This document shows, one piece after another, positions 21,966 through 33,000 of a stretch of DNA of 64,000 bases. The stretch spans positions 418,571,198-418,635,197 of the forward strand of contig CM060990.1 of assembly GCA_030765065.1 (NCBI GenBank), given 5' to 3'. The notes beneath the pieces were generated by a model. It worked only from the letters and a program-made list of their open reading frames with translations, made no database searches and was not told the DNA's origin. The DNA is from Deroplatys truncata. Taxonomy: Eukaryota > Arthropoda > Insecta > Mantodea > Mantidae. Within the stretch, counting starts at the first letter, position 1. Every line of letters begins with the position of its first letter. The translations under genes were made by a program, and so were the position numbers.

Positions 21966-22181
21966 TTGGAGGAAAAGAATGAAATTAAACGCATTGGCAG
22001 GCCCACATCATACCTAAAAATCACTCAGGTAATTCAAACAAAAACAAGAAGTTTTAACAGGAATTTTAACAGCGATGTATATGAAAAATATGATTGGATG
22101 TGTGGTTGTGATATTAAAACGCCGTTTTGCTTTCCTTGCGTTTTGTTTGGTGGTGAAGATAATGGACAAAGCCTGGCGTGA
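21966..22181 (+). pseudogene. hAT transposase N-terminal TTF zinc-finger piece
   Basis: The frame encodes RIGRPTSYLKITQV, RSFNRNFNSDVYEKYDWMCG and CDIKTPFCFPCVLFGG. The W-CGC-FCFPC-LFGG pattern is the TTF-type zinc finger of ZMYM1-like hAT transposases, used for DNA binding. The following residues (DLHLHDRAKKHVASKLH) lie in another frame, showing a frameshift near 22181. Confidence 0.75.
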
Positions 22182-22392
22182 ATGATTTGCATCTTCATGA
22201 CCGCGCCAAAAAACATGTAGCGTCAAAGTTGCACATGAAAAATACTGTGTCTTGTTATGTTTGGCAATGTAAACATAGCAAAACAGATGGACAGTGCATC
22301 TCGGAGAGCAATTGAACACAACCAGAAAGTGACTCAAAATAGATGTTTTAAACATTATTATTAACTGCATTAGGTTTTGTGGGGACTTTGAG

Positions 22393-22713
22393 TTGGCTCT
22401 TCGAGGACATGATGAGTCAGCGACTTCAAGTAACCCTGGTATTTTTCGTGGACTGATAAATTTCAGTGCACATCTAGACTGTGTTCTGAAAAAGCATTTG
22501 GAAAATGCAACAGTGTTTAAGGGAACGTCAAAAATGATTCAAAATAAGATTTTGCAATGCATGCTTCAAGTCGGTCATGAGAAGATATCGAAAGAAATAA
22601 AAGACTCGCCGTTTTTATCTGTCATAGCAGATGAAACCAGCGATGTAGCATCCAAGTATCAAATGGTAATTGTCTATAGATACCTGTTAAACCATAAGCC
22701 AGTGGAAAGGTAG
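22393..22713 (+). pseudogene. hAT transposase DUF4371 block
   Basis: The frame carries LALRGHDE-type start ALRGHDESATSSNPGIFRGL, then MIQNKILQCMLQVGHEKI and FLSVIADETSDVASKYQMVI. The ADETSD word includes the first catalytic Asp of the RNase H-like fold. The upstream WLFED/CGDFEL words are in a different frame, and downstream (22714-22996) sequence such as HCHAHQLNL is broken by stops. Confidence 0.8.
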
Positions 22714-22995
22714 TGGGGTTTGTGAATCCTATAGGGCACAAAGCAGATAACTTAGCTGCATGCATATTGCCAGAACTTGATTGACATCTGCTAGGCTGTG
22801 AACATAAATTGATTGCTCAAACATACGATGTGGCTAATGTTATGTCTGGGTCGAAAAAAGGCGTTAAATCCATCATAAAACAGAAGTACAGGTCTGCATA
22901 ATACATTCATTGCCATGCGCATCAGTTAAACTTATGTTAAATGCAGTTTGAGCGAATAGTAGTGTACGAATTTTCTTCATAAATCTTCAAGGAAT

Positions 22996-23991
22996 TTGTG
23001 CTTTTCTCTCTGTAACTCTCCTCCGAGAACAGCAGTTTTAGAAGTAGTGCAGAAACGGCTGCCAAGATCAGTGGAAACGAGATGGAACTTTCAATCTAGA
23101 TCTGTCAACACGGTTTTCGAATACAGGGAGGAGTTAATAGAATGTATGAAAATCATAAGGAGAGGCGAAAGAATCGCCAATTCAAGTTCTGTTCAAGTAT
23201 CTGGTTTTATTGGAATTTTGAGTGATGCAGATTTCATATTTTGGTTGTCCTTCTTCCATAAAATTATGCCCCATGTCGATATTTTCTACAACCAACTTCA
23301 GAGGAGCGACTGTACTCCTGTAATGGTCCAGGATAGACTTAATTATTTTAAGGTGGAAATTCTCAAAATTAGAAGCAACATAAGTTCCACTGCAGTTGAT
23401 GAGAATGTGACGAAGAAAAGAAAAATTGTGGAACATACTGAAAGAAAACGAGAGGCCATTGAAGTGTGTGATGTAATCATTACTGAAATGAAAGACAGGT
23501 TCAGATTTGGTGCTTATATGGGAGCAGCAGTTCTCTTTCAGCCTGACAGATTTTCGGAATATAACATTTCGTTCCCGGAACAACATATTAAAGTTGTCCT
23601 TCTGACATATTCTTTTATTGAAGAAAATAAACTGATTACAGAACTTTCCACAATGTATAGTGCTGAAGAATTTAAAAACATAACCAGGGCTGTTCCACTA
23701 ATGGAGTTTTTCAGGGACAATAATTTATGTTCCACTTTTAGTGAATCTGTTAAACTACTAAGTGTCATTCTAACAATCCCCATGACAACACGTGAGACAG
23801 AAACATGCTTCTCTACTCTGAAAAGGATTAAAACATTTCTGCGTAACACAATGTCTGAGAAGAGGTTATCTGCGCTGGCCATGCTTTCCATTGAAAGGGA
23901 TTTCATCATGCAGATCAAGAACTTCATTGAGCTGGTCATCGATAAGTTTGTTGGCAGGAAGGAGAGAAGGGCTGATTTTCTCTATAAATAG
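22996..23991 (+). pseudogene. hAT transposase C-terminal part with dimerisation domain
   Basis: A 331-codon open frame, the longest uninterrupted piece of this transposase. It starts in the insertion domain (RLPRSVETRWNFQSRSVNTV; W of the conserved RW) and ends with IPMTTRETETCFSTLKRIKT and SEKRLSALAMLSIERDF, the hAT C-terminal dimerisation region. ET-CFS-LKRIK-LR--M--RLS-LA contains the third catalytic Glu. It is not a host gene: it lies entirely between the terminal repeats of the element and lacks the N-terminal half. Confidence 0.85.
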
Positions 23992-24188
23992 GTGAGTGCT
24001 ATATGCTACACTGTTTATGAAATGTGCATGTGTTATATATTGTGAATTCCCATTTCTTGTGTGTCTGCGTAAATTAATCAGCCTATAGTGAGAAACTTAT
24101 TCCGTATTTATTACTTAAAATATTTCAAATTGCAAGGGTAATTTTCTGAACCACCAAAGTTCAGTCACCAGCCGCCCCTGTTTATGAG

Positions 24189-25193
24189 TATACGAGCAAT
24201 AGAAGCTACTACTTGGGACATACTATGTCTTTAGCGCTGTTTACTTGCGGCCAAAGCAACGACTGTCCCTATTGTGGAAAGCGGGCGAAGGTCACTTGAA
24301 TGTAAGCACAATAACAAATGGTGGCGCACCAAACCAGTGCTATTCGTAAATGTCCCGAGTAGTAAAAAGCTTCCCTTTTTTCATTGTAATCTTACATATC
24401 ACGTTATTGCGAATGAGCCACTCTACCAATTGCACTTTAGTGTTACCGTTAGTGTGCGCTATCTATTTGGACCGTGTGGTATGCGGCATTGTCCATAACA
24501 GTAACACCGGACACTAAGGAAGTTAAAACTATCTGTAGAAATAGTCATGTTTTGTGTCTTCATGGTGGTCCCAAGATCTTCCCGAACTGAAGAGTAGGTG
24601 GCTATAAAAATGAGATATTCCAGCATGGGTAATAATAAAGTCCTGTGGGTGACTTCGTGGACCTTTCAATTCTGTCATAAATCAGTATGACCGGCTTTTT
24701 AACCACGTTTCAGCCAACCATACTATTCCAAGTTCTTATTTTGTGTTTATCTTGAAAATAATGTTTTTAGGGCTACAATATCCGATCATTCTAGTATTAT
24801 TTTTCTCTTTTTCTTCTTCTTCTTCTTTCTTTCTTTCTTTCTTGCTTGAACTCAAATCCGAAATCATGGACGACCTTGTTCAAAGAGCTAAAGCTCTCCT
24901 GAAATAGCTGTGCTTCTTTAAGTGAAGAAATAGCTTTGCGTGTGGTAAGATGCTCAATTCGGGTGTAGTATAGCTGGCGCAAAACTTCTGGAATCGTGAC
25001 CCTGATTGTCACCCCAGCTGCCGAGCCTAGGAATGGTTTATGTTTAGCTTAATCAACGAAAGCGATATAATACCTTTACTTACTCACAGTGCGTAACACA
25101 TACAGTCTGCATAGAAAGTGTCCGCATCTGGTTGTAATTTCAAAGAGAGCAGTACCTAAATAGTGCTTATTTTATATTTGTATATTTATAACC
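24189..25193. other. No recognisable gene; TTC/TTTC-rich tract
   Basis: A pyrimidine-rich tract lies at 24805-24845. The stretch 24540-24660 has words close to mariner or Tc leaders but no clear domain. Nothing firm can be annotated. Confidence 0.45.
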
Positions 25194-26568
25194 ATGGCTG
25201 CTACGTTTTCAAAGTTAAGTGGTAAGGTATTACATAGTCAAAGGAGAGAAATAATTGCAAATGTCCTGACTTGATGAAGCAAGAAGCAGAGATGTTCACC
25301 TGAGTTCCACGAAAGCCTTAAGAGAGTGAAAGAAAGAGTAGCCAACGCAACTGGTGATTCACCGAGTTTCGTTTCCAGAGTTCTCAAAGATAAGAACAAA
25401 ATATGGATGAAAGAGTACCATTTGACACACCTGGGAAGAAACAAAGTCACTAAAGGTATTACAAAAATAGACGATTTCGACAAATGCGTCATTCGGCGCA
25501 CGATTCACAATTTCTATGTGGAAGAAAAAACTGTGCCAACAATAAGCAGGTAGCTCATCAACCTGAAAGACAGCATAAAGTTTCAAGGTGGTGCTACAAA
25601 TCTCAGAAAAATTATAAAAAATGTAAGGTTCAAGTGGAAGAAAACGAAATCAAATAAAAGAGTTCTAACAGAAAAGCATGACATAAGATCTCAGCTGGAG
25701 GAGTACCTAACTCAGAGGTACAAATTAGAGGGTCAAACTATAGTGTATGAAAATGAGTCATACATACACAGCAGTCATACAACATCTAAAAGTTGGAGTG
25801 AGGATAGCGAATTAGGTTTGCAGGCACCTCTTGCCAAAGGGCAAATGCTTGTTATCGTTCATGCTGTTGGAAAGATCGGCTTCGTTCCAAATGCCCTTCT
25901 TTTACAAGTCGCAACAAAAACCAGGAGATTTTCATCAAGAAATGACTACAGAAAATTACATGAAGTGATACCTAATATGCCTGTTGGGTCTGTTATGGTT
26001 ATTGACAATGCTTCACAATGCGTCAACACTCAAATTGACAAACCACCTACCTCAAATTCCTTGAAAGAAGAAATGAGAGCTTGGTTACTTAGGCATAATA
26101 TAGCTTTAGATGAAAGCATGAGTAAAACAAATATAACTTAGTTAAAGCAACAAACCACTTCAGAAGTCATGCATAGTTGGCCAGATTTTAATACAACACG
26201 GCCATAATGTACTTAGACTGCCACCGTATCACCCAGATCTAAACCCAATCGAATTAATCCGGGCTGATATCAAAAATTGAGTGGCCTGCAGGAACATCAC
26301 TTTTAAATTAAAAGATGTGGAGCAGTTATGTCGCCAGCGACTTCCAGAAATTGGAAGGCCAGAATGGGAAAATGTATGTCGACATGTTGAATAAATTGAG
26401 AATTATTATTTCGAAAAATATGGAATTGCAGAAAATCAAATAGAAAAAATTCTCATCCAGGATAATGGTGCAAAAAGTAGCGACATAGGTGATGACGGCA
26501 ATGATGCGAGTGATTCCGCAGAAGAGGAAGGACTGTCAGTTGTGGAAGAATTGGAGGCAGATGGTTGA
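25194..26568 (+). pseudogene. IS630/Tc1-type DDE transposase, nearly full length but broken
   Basis: It starts MAATFSKLSGKVLHSQRREI. An internal region reads VKERVANATGDSPSFVSRVL, the helix-turn-helix-like part. The DDE core follows: IVYENESYIHSSHTTSKSW (first acidic region), GQMLVIVHAVGKIGFVPNAL, PVGSVMVIDNASQCV (second Asp) and LRLPPYHPDLNPIELI (third Glu), split over several frames. The end is an acidic tail (DDGNDASDSAEEEG) with stop at 26566-26568. At least six stops or frameshifts are visible. The family is widespread in insects; terminal repeats were not identified. Confidence 0.7.
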
Positions 26569-27319
26569 CAGTGTTTTTATAATAAGGGCTTTTTACAGCG
26601 GTGGATTTAAGTATACTGTATATAACTATAAGTTTATCAGTGCAGTGCATAACCGGTGTGCGGATATTTGACAATGACTGTCCCACGCACTCTTGCAGCA
26701 TGCAGAGACCGGTCACCACCTGATCTGGTAAGTAACTCGCTTCATAGCCCTCATTAAGATTTTCACATGTCTAGAACTGTTGCGCCAATTATAGTCGTAG
26801 ATGCGTCTTCTTTTGCGTTTAATTTAAAGTTTTCCAACTGAGTTTCTCTGGAGTTAATAGCAGTAGTTAGTAACAAAGCAGGCTAACAACACAAGAAGTA
26901 ATTGAACGCACAAACAAGCTGGATTTCCAGGATATCCCTAGGGCGATAACTGAACTGAGAGGTTCACGAGTCGCCAGTGTAAGCAAATACGCTAAAGATA
27001 CAGTGGCTTGAAACACTCTTGTTTAAAAACGTGATGTTTATTGTTAAACAACTGCCGCGGACGGGATGTTTCTACGATAATCATCAATGAGGGTCTCATT
27101 TAAAGTGACTATCACTGGCGCTTCATTTGTCACCAGTTTCGTAACAAAAGATCTCCAGAAAGTCGCTAGAATTAAAGCATGATTTGTAATTTCATCCTAT
27201 TTTCATATATCTTATTAATGTTTTTAAGATTTTGCCGCTCCCAAAATCTGACGCCATAGGCAGCGGCACGGCTCGACCAACCCCCCCCCTTTGAACCGAC
27301 CCTGTATGGTCGGTAAAGT
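26569..27319. other. Element leader-like sequence and unannotated DNA
   Basis: 26850-27000 shares words with 12915-13030 in the same orientation (AACAAAGCAGGCTAACAACAC versus AACAAAGTAAGCTAACAACAC; CACCAGCGTAA-like versus CGCCAGTGTAA). This suggests a common leader of the DDE-type family or a small repeat. CCCCCCCCCTTTGAACC (27282-27298) borders the LINE piece. No gene is seen. Confidence 0.4.
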
Positions 27320-28715
27320 AACAGAGATAGAAAACCATTTAAAGTAACACTGATAAACGGTGAAGAAATAATTGAAGATCCCAAAAATTGTATAATTTTT
27401 AATCATTATTTTGCTAGTATAGCAAAGGAATTAACGTAATCACTTCCTCACACAACAGTTAATACAATTCTTCCCCAAAAAACTAACAACAATTCCTCTA
27501 TTTACTTATATTCCACATCTGAAGGGGAAATCAATCGCCTAAAAAACAAAAACTGCAGTGGTTATAGCAACATCCCTGATTCCATTGTAAAACAATGTGG
27601 AAAATAGTTGTTTTATATAATTTTATAATAATTTAATTATACAATTTTATTAAATGTTTTATAACCATTAATGGATATCTGTAATAAAATTTGTCCTTTG
27701 TAACTGGCTGCTTTTCTGGCACTCTTAAAATAGTATACATTAAGTTAACTTTTAAAAAGGGGAAAGAACACATCGAAAATTATTGGCCTATATCCCCACT
27801 CTTTGCTGCTTTCTCTAAGAACATTGAAAAGGTTATGTATAATAAATAAATAAATAAATACACATACTGGTTAAGTGCAATATTATCACTAACTCACAAT
27901 TTGGGTTCCGAGAAGGAAAATGGATCAACTCAGCCGTTTTCTCCCTCTTAGAAGAAATATTAAGTGCTAAAGACAAAAAAGAACATTCTGTAGGAATTTT
28001 CGAAGACATTCTCTGGCGAAAGATCGATAGCTATGGTAATAAGAGGAATAGCAAATCAATGGTTCAGTACATACCTTAGCAATAGGCCCAACCTGGTGGA
28101 AATTGAAAACAAGCAGTTTGATGTGAAAATTTCCAAGTGATGTATCCCACAAGGTGCAATATTAGGGCTATCACTATTTTTATTGTATGCACCATCTTCC
28201 ATTTTACCTTACACCTGCGAGTAGTGTCGTACTTGCCGATGATACAAATTTTGTCTTCAGAAATAATGGCCAAGCCTCATTACATTTAACCCTAAATAAC
28301 TCATTGTCAAAATCAACTTATTAGCTCAAATGTAACAGAATGATTGCAAATACTGACAAGACTACCGAGACTTTAGTGGACTCTCAAACTGTAATAATCA
28401 ATATCAGATAATTATGGATATTTCAGTAATATGCAATCAAACTTGTACACATCTCTTAGGCATCGCTACAGGTACAAGGCTATGATTGAACGAACACATA
28501 CTCTAGCCCTTTGTCGAAAGTTAAGTCGTACAACATATGCAATTAAAATGCTAACACAATAGTACATACAACATTAAATTCTATAGATAGATGTGCTATA
28601 CATTGCTATACAATTTGCGACAAAATTGTATTTTCATTGTAATCATGTTCTGTATTCTAAAGTAGTCGCGATATGACTACAGTTGAAGCGACAATAAAGA
28701 AAGAAAAGAATAAGT
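27320..28715 (+). mobile_element. Decayed jockey/CR1-type LINE, reverse-transcriptase part
   Basis: Plus-strand words in order: EEIIEDPKN (27360), NHYFASIAKEL (27400), SEGEINRLKNKNCSGY (27520), IENYWPISPLFAAFSKNIEK (27770), GIANQWFSTYLSNRPNLVEI (28047), IPQGAILGLSLFLLYA (28144) and SVVLADDTNFVF (28223), the last holding the DD of the RT active site. Stops and frameshifts are frequent. AT-rich material replaces the expected sequence near 27605-27700. The 3' end is marked by AATAAAGAAAGAAAAGAATA at about 28692. No endonuclease part is present here. Confidence 0.7.
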
Positions 28716-29319
28716 CTTTAACACGGAGTTTATGAGAACGGTATATTTTGGTTATGTATACACTGTTCTCGCATATGTAATATCATTCTAGGGGGTCACT
28801 TAATAATATGCATTGTTTTGAAAGAAATAATGACACTCATAATACACGTGCAACTGAATCGATACATCTACATCATCATACACTTACTAGAACGATAAAC
28901 GGTGTATCCCACAGGGGTAATTTTGAACAAGATACCCAATTCTGATCAAAAGGAAATGCAAATGTTGTAGTGCATATCATTTTCTCATACTTAAGTTGTA
29001 ATGAAGCTCGTGAAGATGATGTACATTCTGTAAATAGTATGTAAACTTATACGTATTTTTAAAGCTCCATTTATACCTCACCTTTAACTACAATGGTCTT
29101 TGGAACATATTGTTGCCTATAGGCAATGGTATTAACTCGTATTCGCCTGTCGTTGGCAAACTTTGGGTTTTATTAATTACATCTGGGAGAGATAGGGACC
29201 CCTCGCACAACAGGCAGGTGCTCTATCGACTGCGCTACGAGGTTAGCCTATACGTATTGTATATTATTCGGTTAATAAATTCAATTATATTCTATACAAA
29301 ATTCCTTTTCAATAAAGAG
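28716..29319. other. Spacer with one tRNA-like (SINE-type) head
   Basis: On the minus strand, 29237-29187 reads TAGCGCAGTCGATAGAGC (A-box-like) and then GTGCGAGGGGTCCC with a degenerate B box. It resembles the head of a tRNA-derived SINE and not a working tRNA. The rest has nothing recognisable. Confidence 0.45.
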
Positions 29320-30429
29320 GATCTTAAACATATGGTATTTTAATAAAAATCTGCAGTTTTTTTAGAAAATGGAAATTTATATAAAAAATGGTACTTTGAG
29401 GTGGGGAAATTTAGTTGGAAAATCTTGTATAGCATCTTTGGAACATGCTGAGCATGAATACCGAGTTTGGTGTAGTTTGGTATTCATCGGACATTTAGTT
29501 TCTGGGTTATGCTGTCCAAACACGCGCGGGGACCTGTTTCTAGAAATCTGATGTGCTGCATTCGCCTGACTTGCTCTACTCATTCTTTTACAAAAGCTTG
29601 TTCTTCTATCCACTACTTGTTAATCGAGATTAAACTTCCATTAAACATTTAGATATTTTGTGTTAGGCATAAGGATACAATAGCTAAAGAGGCAGATTTT
29701 AAAAATCTGATGTGTTACATTCATATGACTTTCTCTACCCTCTATCGCTTACTAGTGGGTATACAAATAATGCTTACGAAAGTTTTTATTTTCCTATCTA
29801 CTTAATTTTATTCAAGATAAACCTTTCCGGAATTCCCTACATTACACATTTCGTTATAGATACAAATGGGATAGCCATGGTGAAATGTTTTAGAACCGGA
29901 CGCTGTACGTTGGCCTTAAAATTCTATACTCTTTCCACGACATCGCGAGAAACAACTGAAAATCGAGAGGGCTTTCAAAGAATGGCAAAGTATTTAACAA
30001 TTGGAACCATTAATAACGAATATCTCGAAAAATGGCTAATGCCACAAAAAGGTTACTTGAAATAAATTGTGTGCTTCCAAGAGATTTACATTTTTTATGT
30101 AGTGCGTTTTCGTCTATCGCTTAACGTTTAAGATTATACAAAATTCCTCCTAATGAAGAGGACTTCACCGGCTATACCCAGAAAATTCACATATACACTG
30201 CATTTGTCATACAAATATCTTTAACGTATCACACTTTAATCAAAATCGTTAAGAGCCATTTTTTGAGAAAATCAAATTTAACGAACTTGTTTCCCATGTA
30301 TAATTTGAAGTGCGGGATTTTCTTGAAAATCTTCGTGCCGCATCCTTGAAAGACCTGGACTTAAATACAAACCTTGGTATTCAACCCTTTTTGAGTTATG
30401 CTGTGCCCCCACTCTCTCTCACTCACTCA

Positions 30430-30464
<35 letters not shown>

Positions 30465-30480
30465 CTTTTTTTTTTAAAAA
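29320..30480 (+). repeat. Further copies of the ~770 bp dispersed repeat
   Basis: 29320-29560 is the end part (GAGTTTTGGT-like, GGTTATGCTGTCCAAACACG, CGCGGGGACCTG, then AAATCTGATGTGCTGCATTC). 29550-29690 is a truncated start, and 29698-30415 is a nearly complete unit starting AAAAATCTGATGTGTTACAT and ending TTTTTGAGTTATGCTGTG. The last unit runs into (CTCA)n/(CA)n at 30410-30462 where the copy at 19690 has (GACA)n. The family thus ends in a variable microsatellite. Confidence 0.7.
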
Positions 30481-30725
30481 TGCAATTTTAGGATTCAGGG
30501 AGTCTCAAAACGTGTATTTCCCGTGAAATCTCGGTATTGAATTTTTGGGTGGAATGCAATACTTCCTGCTTAATATAGGTAAGCAGTAGAGAAAGCGAAA
30601 CTGCACTTTTTGGGGTTCAGGAGCCTCAAAACATGTATTTCCGGTGACTTCTCGACATAAAAATTGTTGGTGGAATGCAATACTTTCTTTACTTTAAGTA
30701 CGTAGTAGGGAAAGTAAAAGTGTAT
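30478..30725 (+). repeat. ~120 bp tandem duplication
   Basis: Two units, 30478-30600 and 30601-30722. Shared words are TTCAGGRRSCTCAAAACRTG, GTATTTCC, GGTGGAATGCAATACTT and a final AAGTA-GTAG-GAAAG. It directly follows the microsatellite tail of the ~770 bp repeat and may be part of that family. Confidence 0.7.
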
Positions 30726-31204
30726 TCTTTTCGGAGCATATCTTATACGAAGACAAATTTTTTTAAAGTGCCAGTATGTATATATTGTCGAATGTGAGCC
30801 TAATCTTTTAAGAAGAGACTATGGAAAATAATTTCATTCACTCCATTATAGGCATTTGATTATGATTTAATCCATAATTTATTTCGTCTTCTTCCAATAA
30901 TAATTCATAATCTTCAACAGATTCACACATAATTTTCTAGCCATTTAAGTTCATTTTTATATGATAAAGAATAGACACGAATCTCATCACAATTTGTGCA
31001 GTCCACTATAAATGATTGCTTATACTGGCTTTCCATGCCATCAGTTCTAGCTTTTTTTCCTACAGTTTTAATGTTTGTTTTTTTAAGTAGGCCTTTAGAC
31101 AAATGCTGCAGTCAAATTCTGAAGAGTGAGTTTTTAACAGATATCTTCTTACACTTAGTATATGTCTGTCAGACAGAAAAACTTGAATTCTACATTGCCT
31201 GTTT
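30726..31204. other. No recognisable gene
   Basis: AT-rich spacer with no coding domain or element end seen. Confidence 0.5.
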
Positions 31205-31760
31205 TGCACGTCTGTGACCCGCATTCGGGTAGTCCCGGGATCGCTCTCCGGCGACCGCACACTCCGACCAATGGGTTTTTTCGTTTTTTTTAGGGGGGTC
31301 GTCAGGCGAATGCTAGAGTGGTTTGTTTTACCCTCCGAATTTCCTGTACCTCAATTTCGTTCCGTTAATCATTTCATTCATCCTTCACCCCGTTTGGTCC
31401 GTTTCTGGGTTGAAGTGTTGGCGATGGAGTTTCGGTACAGCGTACCAGAGGAAAAGGATGCTCTCAGTGAACTTTCTCATTCTCTCAGCCTTCGGTTGGT
31501 TACCGGGATATAAGGACCGCCAACGGCGGGGACGTTGGGCCCCATGTGGGGCGGATTCCCCGGTCTGCCTGTCCGTTTGCCGGGTCGTTTATATCTGGAA
31601 ACTATAGAGACCCTGTCATTGCTGTGCCGTCACTCCTGGTCCCGGCTACCCGGTATCTCCCTTCACCTCATCCCTTCCTCGTGGGGACGTAGGTAAAATA
31701 TCCGGATTCACTGGATCGGTGCCGAGTCCCCTCCGCTTCACAATCCAATCCAATGCTATT
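31205..31760 (+). mobile_element. SINE-like element, plus strand
   Basis: The head CGTCTGTGACCCGCATTCGG followed by GTAGTCCCGGGATCGCTC resembles a mutated tRNA-derived head; the better preserved relative on the minus strand at 32995-32920 reads GAGACTCGCATTCGGGAGG and then GCCGGGTTCGATTTCC (B box). The body is GC-richer than its surroundings. The tail has CTTCACCTCATCCCTTCCTC and ends in AATCCAATCCAATGC. The tail word is shared, reverse-complemented, with 32240-32262. Confidence 0.5.
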
Positions 31761-32219
31761 TTGCAAGTCTAGTCATTATGTTAATACAAGCAGTCTTTTC
31801 CAAATTGCCTTTCACAATACCTCTTTGCACAAGTTCAAAATCAATAATTTTGCGTGAATTTTAAATCCATGCCGAATATACTACATATTTGGCTGAAACT
31901 CCTGAGGAGTCATACTGAAAGTATCTTGCCAGCCATAGTACAAGTTTACCCCTACCTTTTAGTGAATCCAAGTTCTTTTCTCTTTATTGATCCCAGGGTG
32001 TTCTAACAATTGGTGCTGCCATGTTTCGAATGACTTTTTGAATTTAGCCCTTGAAAACATTGCCAGGATTTATAATGCTGAAACAGTATACCAGACGATA
32101 ATGCTAAAGAACTTGCTAGTAAAGTATTTCCTTCCGATATCTTTCCTGATAAATTTTGCGAGTTTCACGTGAATATATTATATAGGTTCATCAACGAAGA
32201 GGGACACCTCACACACTTA
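31761..32219. other. No recognisable gene
   Basis: AT-rich spacer between two SINE-like elements. Confidence 0.5.
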
Positions 32220-33000
32220 GACCTACATACATCCATTGGGGCTACCACCCCCAGGAGGAAGGGATGAAGTGAGGAAACCACAGGAGGTTACAGTCTGCAG
32301 GCAGACAGGCCACGGAGACGCGCGGAAGTCTCTAACATTTCCATACTTGAAGACCCGTCCCACTGCTGAAACTGCCTAGAGAGGGCGATGAACGACCTGT
32401 CGACCAAGCAGCCCTCTTATGTCCACAGAGAGTACTGTTTTCTTTGAGCAAATATCCGCGCCTTCTGTCCGGCACCGCCATCCGCCACAAAACCTAGAAG
32501 CACAGCGAAAGATGTCGTCCTCCGTGATTTAGGGGTACCATGCTAGACCCTAGTTCCTGAGGTCACCAGTTCAAACCCGGCGGAGGGCAATGGATTTTTT
32601 CAGACGTAAAAATCCTTAGCATGGCTTCCTTTGGAGGGGAAGTAAAGCCGGTGGTCCCATGTCGTAGATTTCCTGCACCTAAAAGAACTTCAAGTCTCTG
32701 AGCAAACTTTCCCGTCTTCATGTCCAATATAGAAATGGGACGCTAAGAACCATAAGAGCGTCCATAAATAAAACTTAAATTAATTTCTTTAACACCTGAA
32801 GGATCAGACGCAATTGAAGAAAATGATGGAAAGGAAATCGTGGTGGATGAGAAACCACCCAACATTCACCTACCGATCATGAAAAAACACGAAAAACCCA
32901 AGGTCAGAGGGAGCAGTCGAAGGAAATCGAACCCGGCACCTCCCGAATGCGAGTCTCACACGTTACCGCGGGGCATCTTGTTCGACACGTGAATGCATTA
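32220..33000 (-). mobile_element. SINE-like element, minus strand, with a second tRNA-like unit inside
   Basis: The minus-strand head at 32995-32920 has a good B-box word (GGGTTCGATTTCC) and a tRNA-like upstream part. The far end at 32234-32320 has ACCACCCCCAGGAGGAAGGG on the plus strand, repeated at 34103. Inside, on the plus strand, 32525-32770 carries another tRNA-like head (B box CAGTTCAAACCCGG at 32568) and a tail GCGTCCATAAATAAAAC. One SINE therefore seems to be inserted in another, or they are adjacent. Confidence 0.5.

Larger units (their letters stand above)
21373..24180 (+). mobile_element. hAT element, ZMYM/DUF4371 lineage, 2,808 bp with perfect TSD
   Basis: The ends CAGGGGCGGCT (21373) and AGCCGCCCCTG (ending 24180) are perfect inverted repeats of 11 bp. 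They are flanked by identical octamers TTTATGAG at 21365-21372 and 24181-24188, an exact hAT target duplication. Inside, on the plus strand, are a TTF-type zinc finger, a DUF4371 block and a hAT C-terminal block, in separate frames. The coding region has several frameshifts and stops, so the copy is not autonomous, but its ends are complete. It is inserted in or at the edge of a DDE-type transposase remnant. Confidence 0.9.

Noticed and set aside
22996-23991. 331-codon frame as a host gene
   Set aside because: It lies between hAT ends with an exact 8 bp duplication and carries the hAT C-terminal domain.
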